Positions 31,960 to 41,412 of a DNA stretch of 57,169 bases are shown one piece after another; the first letter of the stretch is position 1, and every line of letters begins with the position of its first letter. The stretch is from assembly GCA_944324185.1 (NCBI GenBank), contig CALUVI010000008.1, positions 1-57,169 on the forward strand, written 5' to 3'. Position numbers and translations under genes: made by a program. This DNA comes from Candidatus Gastranaerophilales bacterium (GTDB lineage: Bacteria; Cyanobacteriota; Vampirovibrionia; Gastranaerophilales; Gastranaerophilaceae). The notes beneath the pieces are model-generated. The model was not told where the DNA came from. It was given only the letters and a program-made list of their open reading frames with translations, and ran no database searches.

Positions 31960-32924
31960 ATAAGAGCAAGAACTATGGCTGCAGAGAGTATTAAAGAATA
32001 ATAAATCATTAAATTTCTTGACTGATAAATCCTTGTCATAAAAGCCGGCTCACCCATCATATTTTCCATCGGAAAATGATACCACTTATGCTCCGGAACA
32101 GATTCCGGATCTACGGAAAAATCTACCATCGACTTATATAAATCAACTGCAAGCGGTATTGTAAGCCAGACTGCAAATACCTGCCAGTCTGCAATATCAA
32201 AAATACAAAGAAGTACGGGAGTAATATATGCAAGTATTAAAAGCCACTTGAGAACTACAAGCGAATCCAGCCTTGAATTAAACGAATTTGCAATTGTTTG
32301 GTGTCCTTCGTTAATATCAAAATCAAAATCCATTACCGTATGAATGTATAACAAAATAACTGTTACAATCATTGAAGGAATTGAAAGTATAATAGCATCC
32401 CACGAATAGGTTTTTGTCATTACATAGTAAATTCCGCCGAATAATGCCGGACCGTATGCAATAGCTACAGCAACTTCAGAAAGCCTTATTTTGGATAGGA
32501 AAGAATATAAAACAGTTAATATTCCGCCAATAAGCGCAAAATAAATAACCCCGGCTCCGCATTTAAAGAAGAAGTACACGCCTATCAATATTGCAAGCAA
32601 GAGATAAATACAGCCGAGTGCAAAAATCTGCCGCGGTTTCATAAGACCGGCTATTATATAGCGGCACTTTGTTTTTTGTGAATTTTTTAAATACTCTTTT
32701 TTATTAAAATCTACCTGCTTTATAAGTGATTTATAATCAAAATAATCATCAAAGACATTTGTCGCAAGATGAGCAAGGCAAACCCCGATTAGCGCAAGAA
32801 ACCCGTATCTTATATGTCCTGCAACAAGAGATGAATATGTAAAAATTACTAACCAGGACATAATTGTCATAGGAAGGGAAAAAACTCTTGAGCACTCTAA
32901 AATTGTTGTAATCTGGTTAAGCAT
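31956..32924 (-). CDS. UbiA-family prenyltransferase (MenA-like)
   Basis: These integral membrane enzymes attach a polyprenyl chain to an aromatic acceptor in quinone synthesis. The 322-aa protein has about eight hydrophobic segments. The first Asp-rich motif is N56-x2-D59-D60-x2-D63 (TNVFDDYFDY), the second DFDFDINEGHQTIAN at about 200. The first motif type is closest to MenA (menaquinone), but no other quinone gene is in the window, so the acceptor stays open. TGG-TAAAAT stands 6 nt before the ATG, without a Shine-Dalgarno. Confidence 0.85.
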   Translation of the reverse strand: MLNQITTILECSRVFSLPMTIMSWLVIFTYSSLVAGHIRYGFLALIGVCLAHLATNVFDDYFDYKSLIKQVDFNKKEYLKNSQKTKCRYIIAGLMKPRQIFALGCIYLLLAILIGVYFFFKCGAGVIYFALIGGILTVLYSFLSKIRLSEVAVAIAYGPALFGGIYYVMTKTYSWDAIILSIPSMIVTVILLYIHTVMDFDFDINEGHQTIANSFNSRLDSLVVLKWLLILAYITPVLLCIFDIADWQVFAVWLTIPLAVDLYKSMVDFSVDPESVPEHKWYHFPMENMMGEPAFMTRIYQSRNLMIYYSLILSAAIVLALI

Positions 32925-32930
32925 AAGGTA

Positions 32931-32936
32931 ATTTTA
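32931..32936 (-). promoter_or_regulatory. Extended -10 box of a leaderless promoter
   Basis: On the minus strand TGG-TAAAAT ends 6 nt before the ATG at 32924. Confidence 0.5.
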
Positions 32937-32955
32937 CCATATTTCCATCCAAACA

Positions 32956-32982
32956 AAAAGACCTGATAATATCAGGTCTTTT
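32956..32982 (-). terminator. Terminator after the DegT aminotransferase gene
   Basis: A 12-bp stem (AAAAGACCTGAT with its complement) has a 3-nt loop and A/T tails, so it can work on both strands. It lies 18 nt beyond the stop of the aminotransferase gene. Confidence 0.85.
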
Positions 32983-33000
32983 AGATATTTTATTTCTGTA

Positions 33001-34119
33001 TTATACAGCAGCTTTTGATTTTTCAATACAACCGATAAGCGTTGATGCAACTGTCTTTTGCTCTTCCAGAGTCAATTCAGGGAACATTGGTAGAGAAATT
33101 ACACACTCTGTATCCTTTTCTGTATTTGGAAGAGAGCCCTTCTTCCAGCCAAGGTATTCATGAACTTTCTGAAGGTGTAAAGGTATCGGATAATAAAGCA
33201 TTGCACCGATTCCAGCTTCCTGAAGCATTTTGTGAATATTGTCTCTGTTAGGAATCTTAACCGTATACTGGTGGTAAACACAGTATGTATCAGGTAATTC
33301 TTTCGGAGTTTGAATATCAGGGCAATTTGCAAACAATTCATTATAAGTTTTCGCATGCGCTCTTCTTTGTTTGTTCCAATCGTCAATATAATTTAGTTTT
33401 ACTCTCAAAATTGCAGCCTGAATTTCATCTAAACGTGAATTTATACCGATTTCATCATGATGATATCTGATAGCGCCGCCGTGATTTCTGAGCGCTATAA
33501 TTCTGTTTCTAAGATTTTCACTGTTAACTGTAATTAAGCCGCCGTCACCCATTCCGCCGAGATTCTTTGTCGGATAAAAGCTGTAACAGCCGATATCACC
33601 GAATGTACCGACCTTTTGTCCTTTGTATTCTGCTCCGATTGCCTGACAGCAGTCTTCAATAACATACAGATTGTAGCGTTTTGCAATATCCATAATTGCA
33701 TCCATATCACAAGGCTGACCGTATAAGTGTACCGGAATTATGGCTTTTGTTTTTGGAGTAATTCTTTCTTCAATTTTCTTAGGGTCAATATTAAATGTAT
33801 CAGGGTCGATATCCGCAAATACAGGCGTTGCTCCTACAATACCTATAGCTTCCGTTGTGGCAACAAACGTAAATGCTGTTGTAATGACCTCATCGCCTTT
33901 TCCTATATCTAATGCTCTTAGTGCAAGATGCAGTGCATCTGTACCGGAGTTTAATGCAACCGTGTAGTTGCAGCCGATGTATTTTGCAAGTTCAACTTCC
34001 AGAGCCTTGCAATTTGGTCCTAAAATATATGAACCTGAACGCAAAACTTCGCATACAACTTTTTCAATCTCATTTCCGATTGTTGCATATTGTCTCTTAG
34101 AATCTAAAATTGGTATCAT
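33001..34119 (-). CDS. DegT/DnrJ/EryC1/StrS-family sugar aminotransferase
   Basis: PLP enzymes of this family aminate nucleotide-linked keto sugars for polysaccharide synthesis. The PLP lysine is Lys185 in SFYPTKNLGGMGDGG, with Asp156 in VIEDCCQAIGA pairing to the ring nitrogen. LNSGTDALHLALRAL forms the phosphate-binding turn. The length of 372 aa is typical. AGGAGGG precedes the ATG. Together with the two glycosyltransferases this suggests a surface glycan containing an amino sugar. Confidence 0.92.
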   Translation of the reverse strand: MIPILDSKRQYATIGNEIEKVVCEVLRSGSYILGPNCKALEVELAKYIGCNYTVALNSGTDALHLALRALDIGKGDEVITTAFTFVATTEAIGIVGATPVFADIDPDTFNIDPKKIEERITPKTKAIIPVHLYGQPCDMDAIMDIAKRYNLYVIEDCCQAIGAEYKGQKVGTFGDIGCYSFYPTKNLGGMGDGGLITVNSENLRNRIIALRNHGGAIRYHHDEIGINSRLDEIQAAILRVKLNYIDDWNKQRRAHAKTYNELFANCPDIQTPKELPDTYCVYHQYTVKIPNRDNIHKMLQEAGIGAMLYYPIPLHLQKVHEYLGWKKGSLPNTEKDTECVISLPMFPELTLEEQKTVASTLIGCIEKSKAAV

Positions 34120-34304
34120 ATTTCCCTCCTGTTAATTCCTCTATATACTATAGTTTAACACACTTAATTACGACCTTTATATAATCTTAATTGGATGAAA
34201 TTCTTGTCTGGCTAAAGCCTGACCTATTACTTTTTTAAGGATTCAGACATATTGCTAAAAGCGGCAGTAATCCCCGGACGAAGCCAGCAAGTTTGCAAAA
34301 AACA

Positions 34305-35132
34305 CTACAGCGCCTTTTTTATTCTTATTTTTATCCCGAATTTAATAAGTTTATTTATAATCCCCTGTGGAAGTTTAGAAATAAATCTTGCCGCACATGC
34401 GTCTCTGCCTACGGTATAAGTCAACTTAGGCTTCTTTACACTATCAGCTTTCAGTATAACATCAACAACCTTTTCAGCACTAAGCCCGTTAAATTCATTC
34501 TTTTTTGCATTTTTGATTAAAAATCGCATTTCATTTTCATACCCCTCACAGTTATCAAGATATTTGGAATTTTCTTCAACCGATTTTCCCCATAGAGGCG
34601 TAGCTATTACTCCCGGTTTTATTGAGACAACTTTAATATTCTTTTTATTTTCTATCAACAGTGAGTTAAAAAATATATCCAGACAACGCTTAGACGCACA
34701 GTATGGTGATATAAACGGAAATATTCCGTAACTTGCCATTGAACTTACATTAATAATTCTTCCCCCGTCCAGAAGTTCTATCAAATCTTTAGTAAACTCC
34801 AAATGTCCGAATACATTTACATCAAACTGACGCCTTATTTCACCCATCTCAATTTTCTCAACCGGACCTGCCACAACACAGCCTGCTATATTAACAAGCG
34901 TATCTATACTTGTACATTTTGACTTTACAAATTCCGACGCACTGCCTATTGTTTCAGGCTTTGCGTAATCTACATAAAAAGGGTAAATATTTGATGAAAT
35001 CGACTTTAATTTTTCCGCTTTATGTTGACTGCGATAACCCGCAAATACAATATTATTATCAGCAAGTCTCTTAATCAAAGCCTCGCCGATACCCGAGGTG
35101 GCGCCTGTAATAACGTAAGTTTTAGTCCTCAT
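34305..35132 (-). CDS. Short-chain dehydrogenase/reductase
   Basis: The 275-aa protein has the Rossmann motif TGATSGIGEAL at residues 9-19, the NIAG strand (VNIAGCVV), and the active-site SxxY-x3-K (S-P-Y-C-A-S-K). After the coenzyme-binding domain a C-terminal part rich in Lys and Ile resembles SDRs that act on lipids or retinoid-like substrates. It overlaps the small upstream gene by 11 nt and may be the last gene of the pilus operon transcript. The substrate is unknown. Confidence 0.88.
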   Translation of the reverse strand: MRTKTYVITGATSGIGEALIKRLADNNIVFAGYRSQHKAEKLKSISSNIYPFYVDYAKPETIGSASEFVKSKCTSIDTLVNIAGCVVAGPVEKIEMGEIRRQFDVNVFGHLEFTKDLIELLDGGRIINVSSMASYGIFPFISPYCASKRCLDIFFNSLLIENKKNIKVVSIKPGVIATPLWGKSVEENSKYLDNCEGYENEMRFLIKNAKKNEFNGLSAEKVVDVILKADSVKKPKLTYTVGRDACAARFISKLPQGIINKLIKFGIKIRIKKAL

Positions 35133-35403
35133 ACAAAGGTCTCATCAAAAGTATTGTTGATAAATTTACCTGCATGAAATCGTACGATTCAACTTCTTTT
35201 TGCGGAGTCAGCTTGGATTCAAGCGTGCAGTTTTTTACCGCAATAAAATGCTTGCTGGTATTGAGAATTTCAGATAACAACCTGCTTTTTTTACCGATTT
35301 TCGGCATAAAAACATAACCTCTGATTATATATTCAGCCGTCTCAATATATACCTTTTCCCGCCAGGCAGATGTTGTGAGTTCTAAAATCTCTTTATTTTC
35401 CAT
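35122..35403 (-). CDS. Small conserved-looking protein at the end of the pilus operon
   Basis: From the ATG at 35403 (preceded by GAGAAGG) the protein has 93 aa. It reads MENKEILELTTSAWREKVYIETAEY, then a beta-rich centre with YVFMPKIGKKSRLLSEILN and KHFIAVKNC. This looks like a small beta-barrel or DUF6812-like protein and has no signal peptide. It begins 18 nt after the pilC stop and runs into the SDR gene. Function unknown. Confidence 0.65.
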   Translation of the reverse strand: MENKEILELTTSAWREKVYIETAEYIIRGYVFMPKIGKKSRLLSEILNTSKHFIAVKNCTLESKLTPQKEVESYDFMQVNLSTILLMRPLYED

Positions 35404-35420
35404 TTTCCTTCTCTCCAAGA

Positions 35421-36620
35421 TTATTGCATATATGACTGGAACAACGGTAAGTAAAGTGCTAAAGCCATTACAAGAACGATACTACCAATTACCAGAAGCA
35501 TTATAGGCTCAATCATTTTTGTCAAAGTATCAATAATAGCATCCAGAGTTCTATCCAGGAAGTTTACACCTTTCTCAAGCATATCTCCCAGACGACCGGA
35601 TTGTTCACCGGTTGCAATCATAAACAGAAGCATTCTCGGCACAACATTTGTGGATTTTAATGCCTGAGAGACCTGCAAACCTTGTTGAACCTTTACGATT
35701 GCACCGCTCATTTTATTCTTCAATACCGAGTTCGTTAAGGTAATTACTGCAAGATGCAAACAGTCGACAACCGGAATACCTGCATCGTACGACACACTCA
35801 ATACAGATAAAAAGTTTGAATAGTTTGAATATAAAATCAAATTGTTAATAAGCGGAATCTTCAATACAAACTTATCTAAAAGATTTCTTGCGGGCTGCCA
35901 GTTTACCATTAAGTAACAAAAAGCTATTACGGCAACTATAAATATAGGAATCGTAAACCAGTAAGTTTTTAAATAATCACCGGCATTAATCATCATTGCC
36001 GTAATCCAAGGCAGCGCCTTTTCCTGCTGTGCAAACATATCTTTAAATGCCGGAAATACAAATGTTAACATAATTATAATAATGAAAAATGCCAGCACGA
36101 CAACAAACATAGGGTACATCAACGTACCGACAACTTTTCCTTTAATATTAGCCTGTTTTGTCAATAATTCTTTAATACGATCTAAAGTTTTTTCAAGTTC
36201 ACCTGATTCTTCACCGGCTTTTACAAGACCAATAAATATATATCCGAAAACCTGCGGATATCTTGCCATAGTATCAGCAAAAGTCGAACCACCCATAATC
36301 TGCGTCTTTAAAATTTTAGACATATCACGGATTTTCTTTTTAGCCGCCTCCTGTTCCATAAACATAAGAGATTCAACTGCCGGAATACCTGACGTCAGCA
36401 ATATTTGCAGTGTCGAAATAAAATCTATTTTCTCACTCAGCGATAATGCGGAAAGCTGCTGTGCCTTTTTTGCTTTTATGTCTACATATTCGTTAATCTG
36501 GGTCGGAACAAGCCCCATTTTACGGATAACTTCTCTGGCATCTTTAACATTTGACGCCGTTATCTCGCCTCTGACTAATTCTTTACCCTGTTTAAGCGCT
36601 GTATAACTGAATATTGGCAT
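35421..36620 (-). CDS. pilC: Type IV pilus/type II secretion inner-membrane platform protein
   Basis: The 399-aa protein is a PilC/GspF homologue, the membrane platform that couples the ATPase to pilin insertion. Two T2SSF domains (about 65-190 and 270-390) are separated by membrane helices, including MFVVVLAFFIIIIMLTFVFP and FTIPIFIVAVIAFCYLMV, and the last helix near the C-terminus (LLVIGSIVLVMALALYLPLF). The family phrase GEESGELEKTLDRI is present, repeated as GEQSGRLGDMLEKG. GAGG lies before the ATG. It follows pilB by 23 nt. Confidence 0.92.
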   Translation of the reverse strand: MPIFSYTALKQGKELVRGEITASNVKDAREVIRKMGLVPTQINEYVDIKAKKAQQLSALSLSEKIDFISTLQILLTSGIPAVESLMFMEQEAAKKKIRDMSKILKTQIMGGSTFADTMARYPQVFGYIFIGLVKAGEESGELEKTLDRIKELLTKQANIKGKVVGTLMYPMFVVVLAFFIIIIMLTFVFPAFKDMFAQQEKALPWITAMMINAGDYLKTYWFTIPIFIVAVIAFCYLMVNWQPARNLLDKFVLKIPLINNLILYSNYSNFLSVLSVSYDAGIPVVDCLHLAVITLTNSVLKNKMSGAIVKVQQGLQVSQALKSTNVVPRMLLFMIATGEQSGRLGDMLEKGVNFLDRTLDAIIDTLTKMIEPIMLLVIGSIVLVMALALYLPLFQSYMQ

Positions 36621-36643
36621 ATTAAACCTCGTGTTTTTCTCTA

Positions 36644-38701
36644 CTAATCACTTGCATAACCCAAAACTCTTATAAATTCACTTGAAGTTGTAACACCTTC
36701 AACAATATGATTCAAACATGAAGATTTAAGAGTTTTCATACCGGCTGCAACAGCAGCTTCTTCAATCTCAATGTCATGCGCTCCCTGCGCAATCAATTTC
36801 TTGATTTCTCTTGTTATTGGCATAACTTCATATATACCGAGACGTCCGGTATACCCCAGATAACCGCAATCCTTACAACCTTTCTTCCTGTACAGTTTTG
36901 TCTTCAACAATTTTTGTTGTAAATCAGGATTTGTTGTAATATGCTTTACCTCTTCTTCTGTCGGAATATATTCTTCCTTACACTTATCACACAATCTTCT
37001 CACAAGACGCTGTGCAATAACACCTGTCAAGGTTGAAGATACAAGGTAATCTTTTGCACCCATTTCTATCAAACGTGTAACTGTTGCTGCTGCAGAGTTT
37101 GTGTGAACAGTACTCAATACTAAGTGACCGGTAAGAGCTGCTGATATAGCAACTTCTAATGTTTCAAAGTCACGGATTTCACCGATGAGAATAATATCAG
37201 GGTCTTGTCTTAATATTGCTCTCATACAGGATGCGAACGTGATATCCGCCTTAGGGTTTACCTGAGACTGGTTTATACCTTCAAGCTTGATTTCAATAGG
37301 GTCTTCAATCGTTGTAATATTAACATCTTCTTTATTCAAAGATTTTAATATTGTATAAAGAGTCGTTGTTTTTCCTGAACCTGTAGGACCTGAAGTCAGA
37401 ATAATACCGTTCGGACATTGAACCATATCATGAATTTTCTGTATATCAGACTCTTCTGCCCCGGGAATAATCATTTTATCACCGGCTGCCTTCAAACTGA
37501 CAGCAGGCGCAAGAATACGGATAACGACCTTTTCTTTACCGGATACAGGAAGAGTATTAATACGGAAATCGTACATTCTCTCATTATATTTGATTGAAAA
37601 CGTACCGTCCTGAGGACGTCTGTGTTCTGCAATATTCATTCTCGCAAGAACTTTAAATCTTGTAATAACAGCCTGCTCGATACTGCCTGGAATTTCCAGA
37701 ACTTTTTTCAATATACCGTCAGAACGGGTTCTTACAACATAATACCCTATACGCGGTTCTATATGAATATCGGAAGCTTTTGCATCAATTGCATCGGTAA
37801 TAATTTTATAAACAAATTTCGCAACATTTCCGCTTGCGTCTTGAAGCTCTTTTTCTACCTGTGTCCAGAGAGATTCTTCACTGCTAAACTCGGCTGCTTC
37901 TTCTTCAATACTCTGAATAATTCGCTCTGTCTCTTTTACTGCCTGGGCAGATTTTTTATCAATATAATATTCTTTTAAGTATTTTTCAAACTCAAATGAC
38001 GGAATACAATATACATTCAAAGAACGCCCTGTCGAAAGAGATATCTCACGGATTGTGTACTTATCATTCGGATTAACCATAGCAACACCGAGCTTGTTGC
38101 CTTCCATTGACATAATAACAACCTGCTTTTTCTCAACAATATCATCAGGAAGTTTTTTCAGAATACTCTTATCTACTTTTATCTGAGCACGCGAAACAAT
38201 GTCATGACCGTACTTCTTTTTTAAATAAGATGCAATTCGTTCATACGGCAAATATTCCTTTTCAAATAGCACGGTATCTAAAGGAACATTGCGCTCACGG
38301 GCTATTCCGACACATTCGTTCAACTGTTCCCTTGTAAGCCAGCCGATTGAAACAAGAATTTCTTCAGCTGTAGGTTCTGCTGGTTTTTGTGAAACTGCCT
38401 GCTCTTCTTCCGGTTCATCATCCACTGCAGGCAAATCTATACTTGTAATACTGTCAAAAACCTCTTCAAAATCCTTGCCCGGTATCGGAATGAACTGTGG
38501 GGTCAAATTCTGAAACTTTTCTTTTATAATTGAAGCTATTTGAGATTTATTATCACTCAAGTCCTTATTAAGAATTACAAAAAAATCGGACTGTCTTTTG
38601 TCTACTGGAATAAAACCTGATGATTTCATCAGGTTTAATTCAAAATTATTAACATATTCTTTTTTTATGCTATGTTTGAGTTTTTCCAGTTGATTAGACA
38701 T
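36644..38701 (-). CDS. pilB: Type IV pilus extension ATPase (PilB/GspE)
   Basis: This 685-aa hexameric ATPase powers pilus growth or secretion. An N-terminal MshEN-type domain (about 110-255) precedes the core. Walker A is GPTGSGKTTTLY near residue 440, followed by the Asp box (TTIEDPIE), the Walker B region (DPDIILIGEIRDFETLE) and the His box (GHLVLSTVHTN). A zinc-binding tetracysteine element is CDKC ... CKDCGY. Length is large because of the N-terminal domain. The start is 6 nt after the secretin stop codon. Confidence 0.94.
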   Translation of the reverse strand: MSNQLEKLKHSIKKEYVNNFELNLMKSSGFIPVDKRQSDFFVILNKDLSDNKSQIASIIKEKFQNLTPQFIPIPGKDFEEVFDSITSIDLPAVDDEPEEEQAVSQKPAEPTAEEILVSIGWLTREQLNECVGIARERNVPLDTVLFEKEYLPYERIASYLKKKYGHDIVSRAQIKVDKSILKKLPDDIVEKKQVVIMSMEGNKLGVAMVNPNDKYTIREISLSTGRSLNVYCIPSFEFEKYLKEYYIDKKSAQAVKETERIIQSIEEEAAEFSSEESLWTQVEKELQDASGNVAKFVYKIITDAIDAKASDIHIEPRIGYYVVRTRSDGILKKVLEIPGSIEQAVITRFKVLARMNIAEHRRPQDGTFSIKYNERMYDFRINTLPVSGKEKVVIRILAPAVSLKAAGDKMIIPGAEESDIQKIHDMVQCPNGIILTSGPTGSGKTTTLYTILKSLNKEDVNITTIEDPIEIKLEGINQSQVNPKADITFASCMRAILRQDPDIILIGEIRDFETLEVAISAALTGHLVLSTVHTNSAAATVTRLIEMGAKDYLVSSTLTGVIAQRLVRRLCDKCKEEYIPTEEEVKHITTNPDLQQKLLKTKLYRKKGCKDCGYLGYTGRLGIYEVMPITREIKKLIAQGAHDIEIEEAAVAAGMKTLKSSCLNHIVEGVTTSSEFIRVLGYASD

Positions 38702-38706
38702 ATTTA

Positions 38707-40545
38707 TTATAAAGTATCCGCTACCGTACCTTCACCGTCATTGATTATACGTGGAGTTAACATTATAACCAATTCACTCTTTGTTTTGGTTGAGTCAGAA
38801 GATCTGAATGCCATACCGATTACAGGTAAATCACCCAAGAAAGGAATCTTTCTTACAATCTTAGTATCTTCTTCCTGAATCAAACCGCCGATAGCAAGAG
38901 TTTCACCATCTTTAATTCTTACATTTTTCAAGTCGAGATTTCTTCTGCTTAAAAGCGTTGCTTCAATATTGTTCTGTCCCGGAACTTCTGTAGGTGTTGT
39001 CACCTCACGGGCAATTGTAGCATAGTTTGGCTTAATGTTCATTGTTACGTAGCCTTCAGGTGAAATAAACGGCGTTAATTCAATTTTTATACCTTGATCC
39101 TTACCGATTGTATAAGTTCTTTGAACGTTACCGGTTGCACCTTCACCTGCCGCAGTAGATGACAAGAATTCAGATGTTGTCTTTTCGATATAGTCTTGAG
39201 TCAAGTCTATAATAGATGTCTGACCGCTTGTAATCAACAATTTTGGGTTTGCAAGAACTCTACCCTTGCTGTTCTCAATTAAGTAATTGAGCTGCCATGA
39301 AATATAAGCATTATTACCTTTAGGAACAATTATATCCTGACCATCAGGTCCTTCTATAGTAGTATATCTTTGTCCCGGACCTGAAGTTCTGCCAATACTT
39401 GTTGTATCGGAAGAGAAACTGAATACCCAGTTTTTAGAATCAATGTTCCAAGTGTTATTAAACTCTTTACTTCCTTCTTCATTCAATTCAATAATTGAAA
39501 CTTCTAAGTATGCCTGCGGCTGTTTAATATCATTATCTTTAATAAATTTTTCAATCATCTCAAGCTGCGCCTGAGAACCGCCCATAAGAGTAATTGTACC
39601 TCTTTGCGGGAAGTATGAAATAGACAGATTCTGTACATCAAAAGGCGCAGAATTTGTTGTTGCCGCAGTTGATGTTGCAACCGAGCAGGCAACAATACCT
39701 TCACCCAGTTTTAATTCATCTCCGGAAGATGAAGCGGCGCCACCTGTCATAATTCCTGCTGCAGCACCAGTAGTACCAACTCCCGGTGTCGGAGGAACAC
39801 TTGCCGGCGCACTGCCGCCGCCTGAACCTGACGAGCCGCGTGACGGTAAGAGCATATTACAAATCATATCTGCCATCTCGGCAGGTGTCGTATGGTTAAC
39901 CGTAAAGGTTTTCGTTAACGGTTCTCTATCTAACTGCGAAATTACCTTTTCAACTATTGCCGCATCAGATGGCATGCCAAAAACTATAATTTCATTTGTT
40001 GCCGTATTAACTGTTGCAGCATCAACTCCTGAGAGTCCTGCTTTTTTCATTCCAAAAACATTTCTGTTCAAAAAGTCTGCAATTTTTGAAGCATTTACAT
40101 ATTTAACAGGGAATACCATCATTTCCTGTTTTGAGAAAGAGGCATTATCCGCATTATTTTTAGCAATAACAATCAAAGTATTGTTCTGCGTATAATAATT
40201 TAAACCTGCAATTTATAATACCAGAGCAAAAGCATCATTTATCGGCATATTAACTAAATCCAAAGTAACTTTGCCGCTGACCGAAGAGTGGAACACGACA
40301 TTCATCCCTGCCTTATCGGCAAACATTCTCAAAACCTGTTTCACATCTGAATCTCTGAGTGACAGTGTTATCAATTCATTCTTATCAGTCAGTTTTACAT
40401 CACCGGTAAGAACCATTGCATCAGTCATTGTATCAGTATATGACTCACCTGCATTACACATAAATGCCGGTGAAAGCCCAGAAGGTGTCATAAACGTTAA
40501 CAATAACGCAGCTGACAAAAATCTTTTTATATGATTACATCTCAT
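38707..40545 (-). pseudogene. pilQ: Secretin (PilQ/GspD) interrupted by one in-frame stop codon
   Basis: The secretin forms the outer-membrane pore of the pilus. Reading on the minus strand, a good start with GGAGGGG at 40545 encodes a signal peptide and an STN-like domain ending NMPINDAFALVL, then TAA at 40213-40215. The same frame continues IAGLNYYTQNNTLIVIAKNN without interruption through N-domains and the complete secretin core (NPKLLITSGQTS; LTPFISPEGYVTMNIKP; IGGLIQEEDTKIVRKIPFLGDLP) to 38709. A single AAA-to-TAA change explains it: related secretins have a Lys there. Undamaged, it would have 612 aa. The downstream part has no signal peptide of its own. Alternatives are an assembly error or stop readthrough. 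Confidence 0.85.
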
Positions 40546-41213
40546 CGTCTTTCCCCTCCGAATTTGTTATGTAAGTTTGAAACGTCGTTATAATTTATAG
40601 ACCCTTCTGTCAAAATTTCACCTATACCAGCCTTATAAGTGTTTTTACCCAGCATTACCGTTACACTATCCTGCATGATATTAAGAATCTTATAATTATT
40701 TACTACATCACCTTTTTTGACCAGATAGTCATTGCCTTCAATATTCAAAATCGCAGAAGGACTGTACTTATCATACAGGATACCGGAAACAACAGTATCC
40801 ATAACACGTGCAGCTTCTGAACCTTCGCTTATAATTTCCGGCGGTTCTACCAGATCGTATTTTGGAACATCTTTTACCGCATTAGATTTACTGACATCTC
40901 TGTACGGCAAAAACGGATTCGCCTTCACTGTTCCGGTCGGTATTGATATCAAATCCTTTCTGGTTGTTGTCGCTGCAACAGGAGCTGCCGCAAGCGTAAG
41001 CATATTACTGTCCTCTTCCATAATATCAGGAGCATGCAACGACAAAACGGCAGAAACTGACGGTATTGCAATCCCCAGAATCAGTGCCGGAATAATAAAC
41101 ATTTTCCAATGCATTTTTTTACGATGCCCGATTTTTGCTATCAACTCTTCTGCTGTTAAACATTGAGCATCTAATGACTTTTCTTTTCTCTTCATATAAT
41201 TGCGCATTTTCAT
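40542..41213 (-). CDS. PilP/GspC-like inner-membrane pilus protein
   Basis: The 223-aa protein has a cytoplasmic N-terminus of about 35 residues, one membrane helix (MFIIPALILGIAIPSVSAVLSL), a Thr/Pro-rich linker and a periplasmic domain from about 135. The latter (VVSGILYDKYSPSAILNIEGNDYLVKKGDVVNNYKILNIMQDSVTVML) is the beta fold of PilP and GspC HR domains, which contact the secretin. The C-terminal GGERR overlaps the secretin start. It is the first gene of the operon; pilMNO are not in the window. Confidence 0.8.
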   Translation of the reverse strand: MKMRNYMKRKEKSLDAQCLTAEELIAKIGHRKKMHWKMFIIPALILGIAIPSVSAVLSLHAPDIMEEDSNMLTLAAAPVAATTTRKDLISIPTGTVKANPFLPYRDVSKSNAVKDVPKYDLVEPPEIISEGSEAARVMDTVVSGILYDKYSPSAILNIEGNDYLVKKGDVVNNYKILNIMQDSVTVMLGKNTYKAGIGEILTEGSINYNDVSNLHNKFGGERR

Positions 41214-41355
41214 ATATAACTTCTAACTATTAAATTGCTTCTCTCGTTCTTAAACTATACACCAGTATTTTGTATTTTAAATCCTATGTTTATACTATTC
41301 CATTCCTGTTTTTATATAAATTCTAATACGAACCTGTGTAACCTATAATAATCAT

Positions 41356-41385
41356 ATCATACTTTTTCCAGATTGCAATTATCAA
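41356..41385 (-). promoter_or_regulatory. Promoter of the pilus operon
   Basis: On the minus strand TTGATA (41380-41385) and TATGAT (41356-41361) are 18 nt apart, with a leader of about 135 nt to the first gene. Confidence 0.5.
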
Positions 41386-41412
41386 TTCTTTATTACAAAT
41401 TGTTAAAATTTT

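Noticed and set aside
38707-40176. Separate downstream secretin gene with its own TTG start
   Set aside because: No Shine-Dalgarno and no signal peptide; the upstream frame joins it seamlessly apart from one stop codon.
40215-40215. Genome-wide stop reassignment (TAA as sense)
   Set aside because: TAA ends many intact genes in this window at the expected lengths, so a changed code is not supported.
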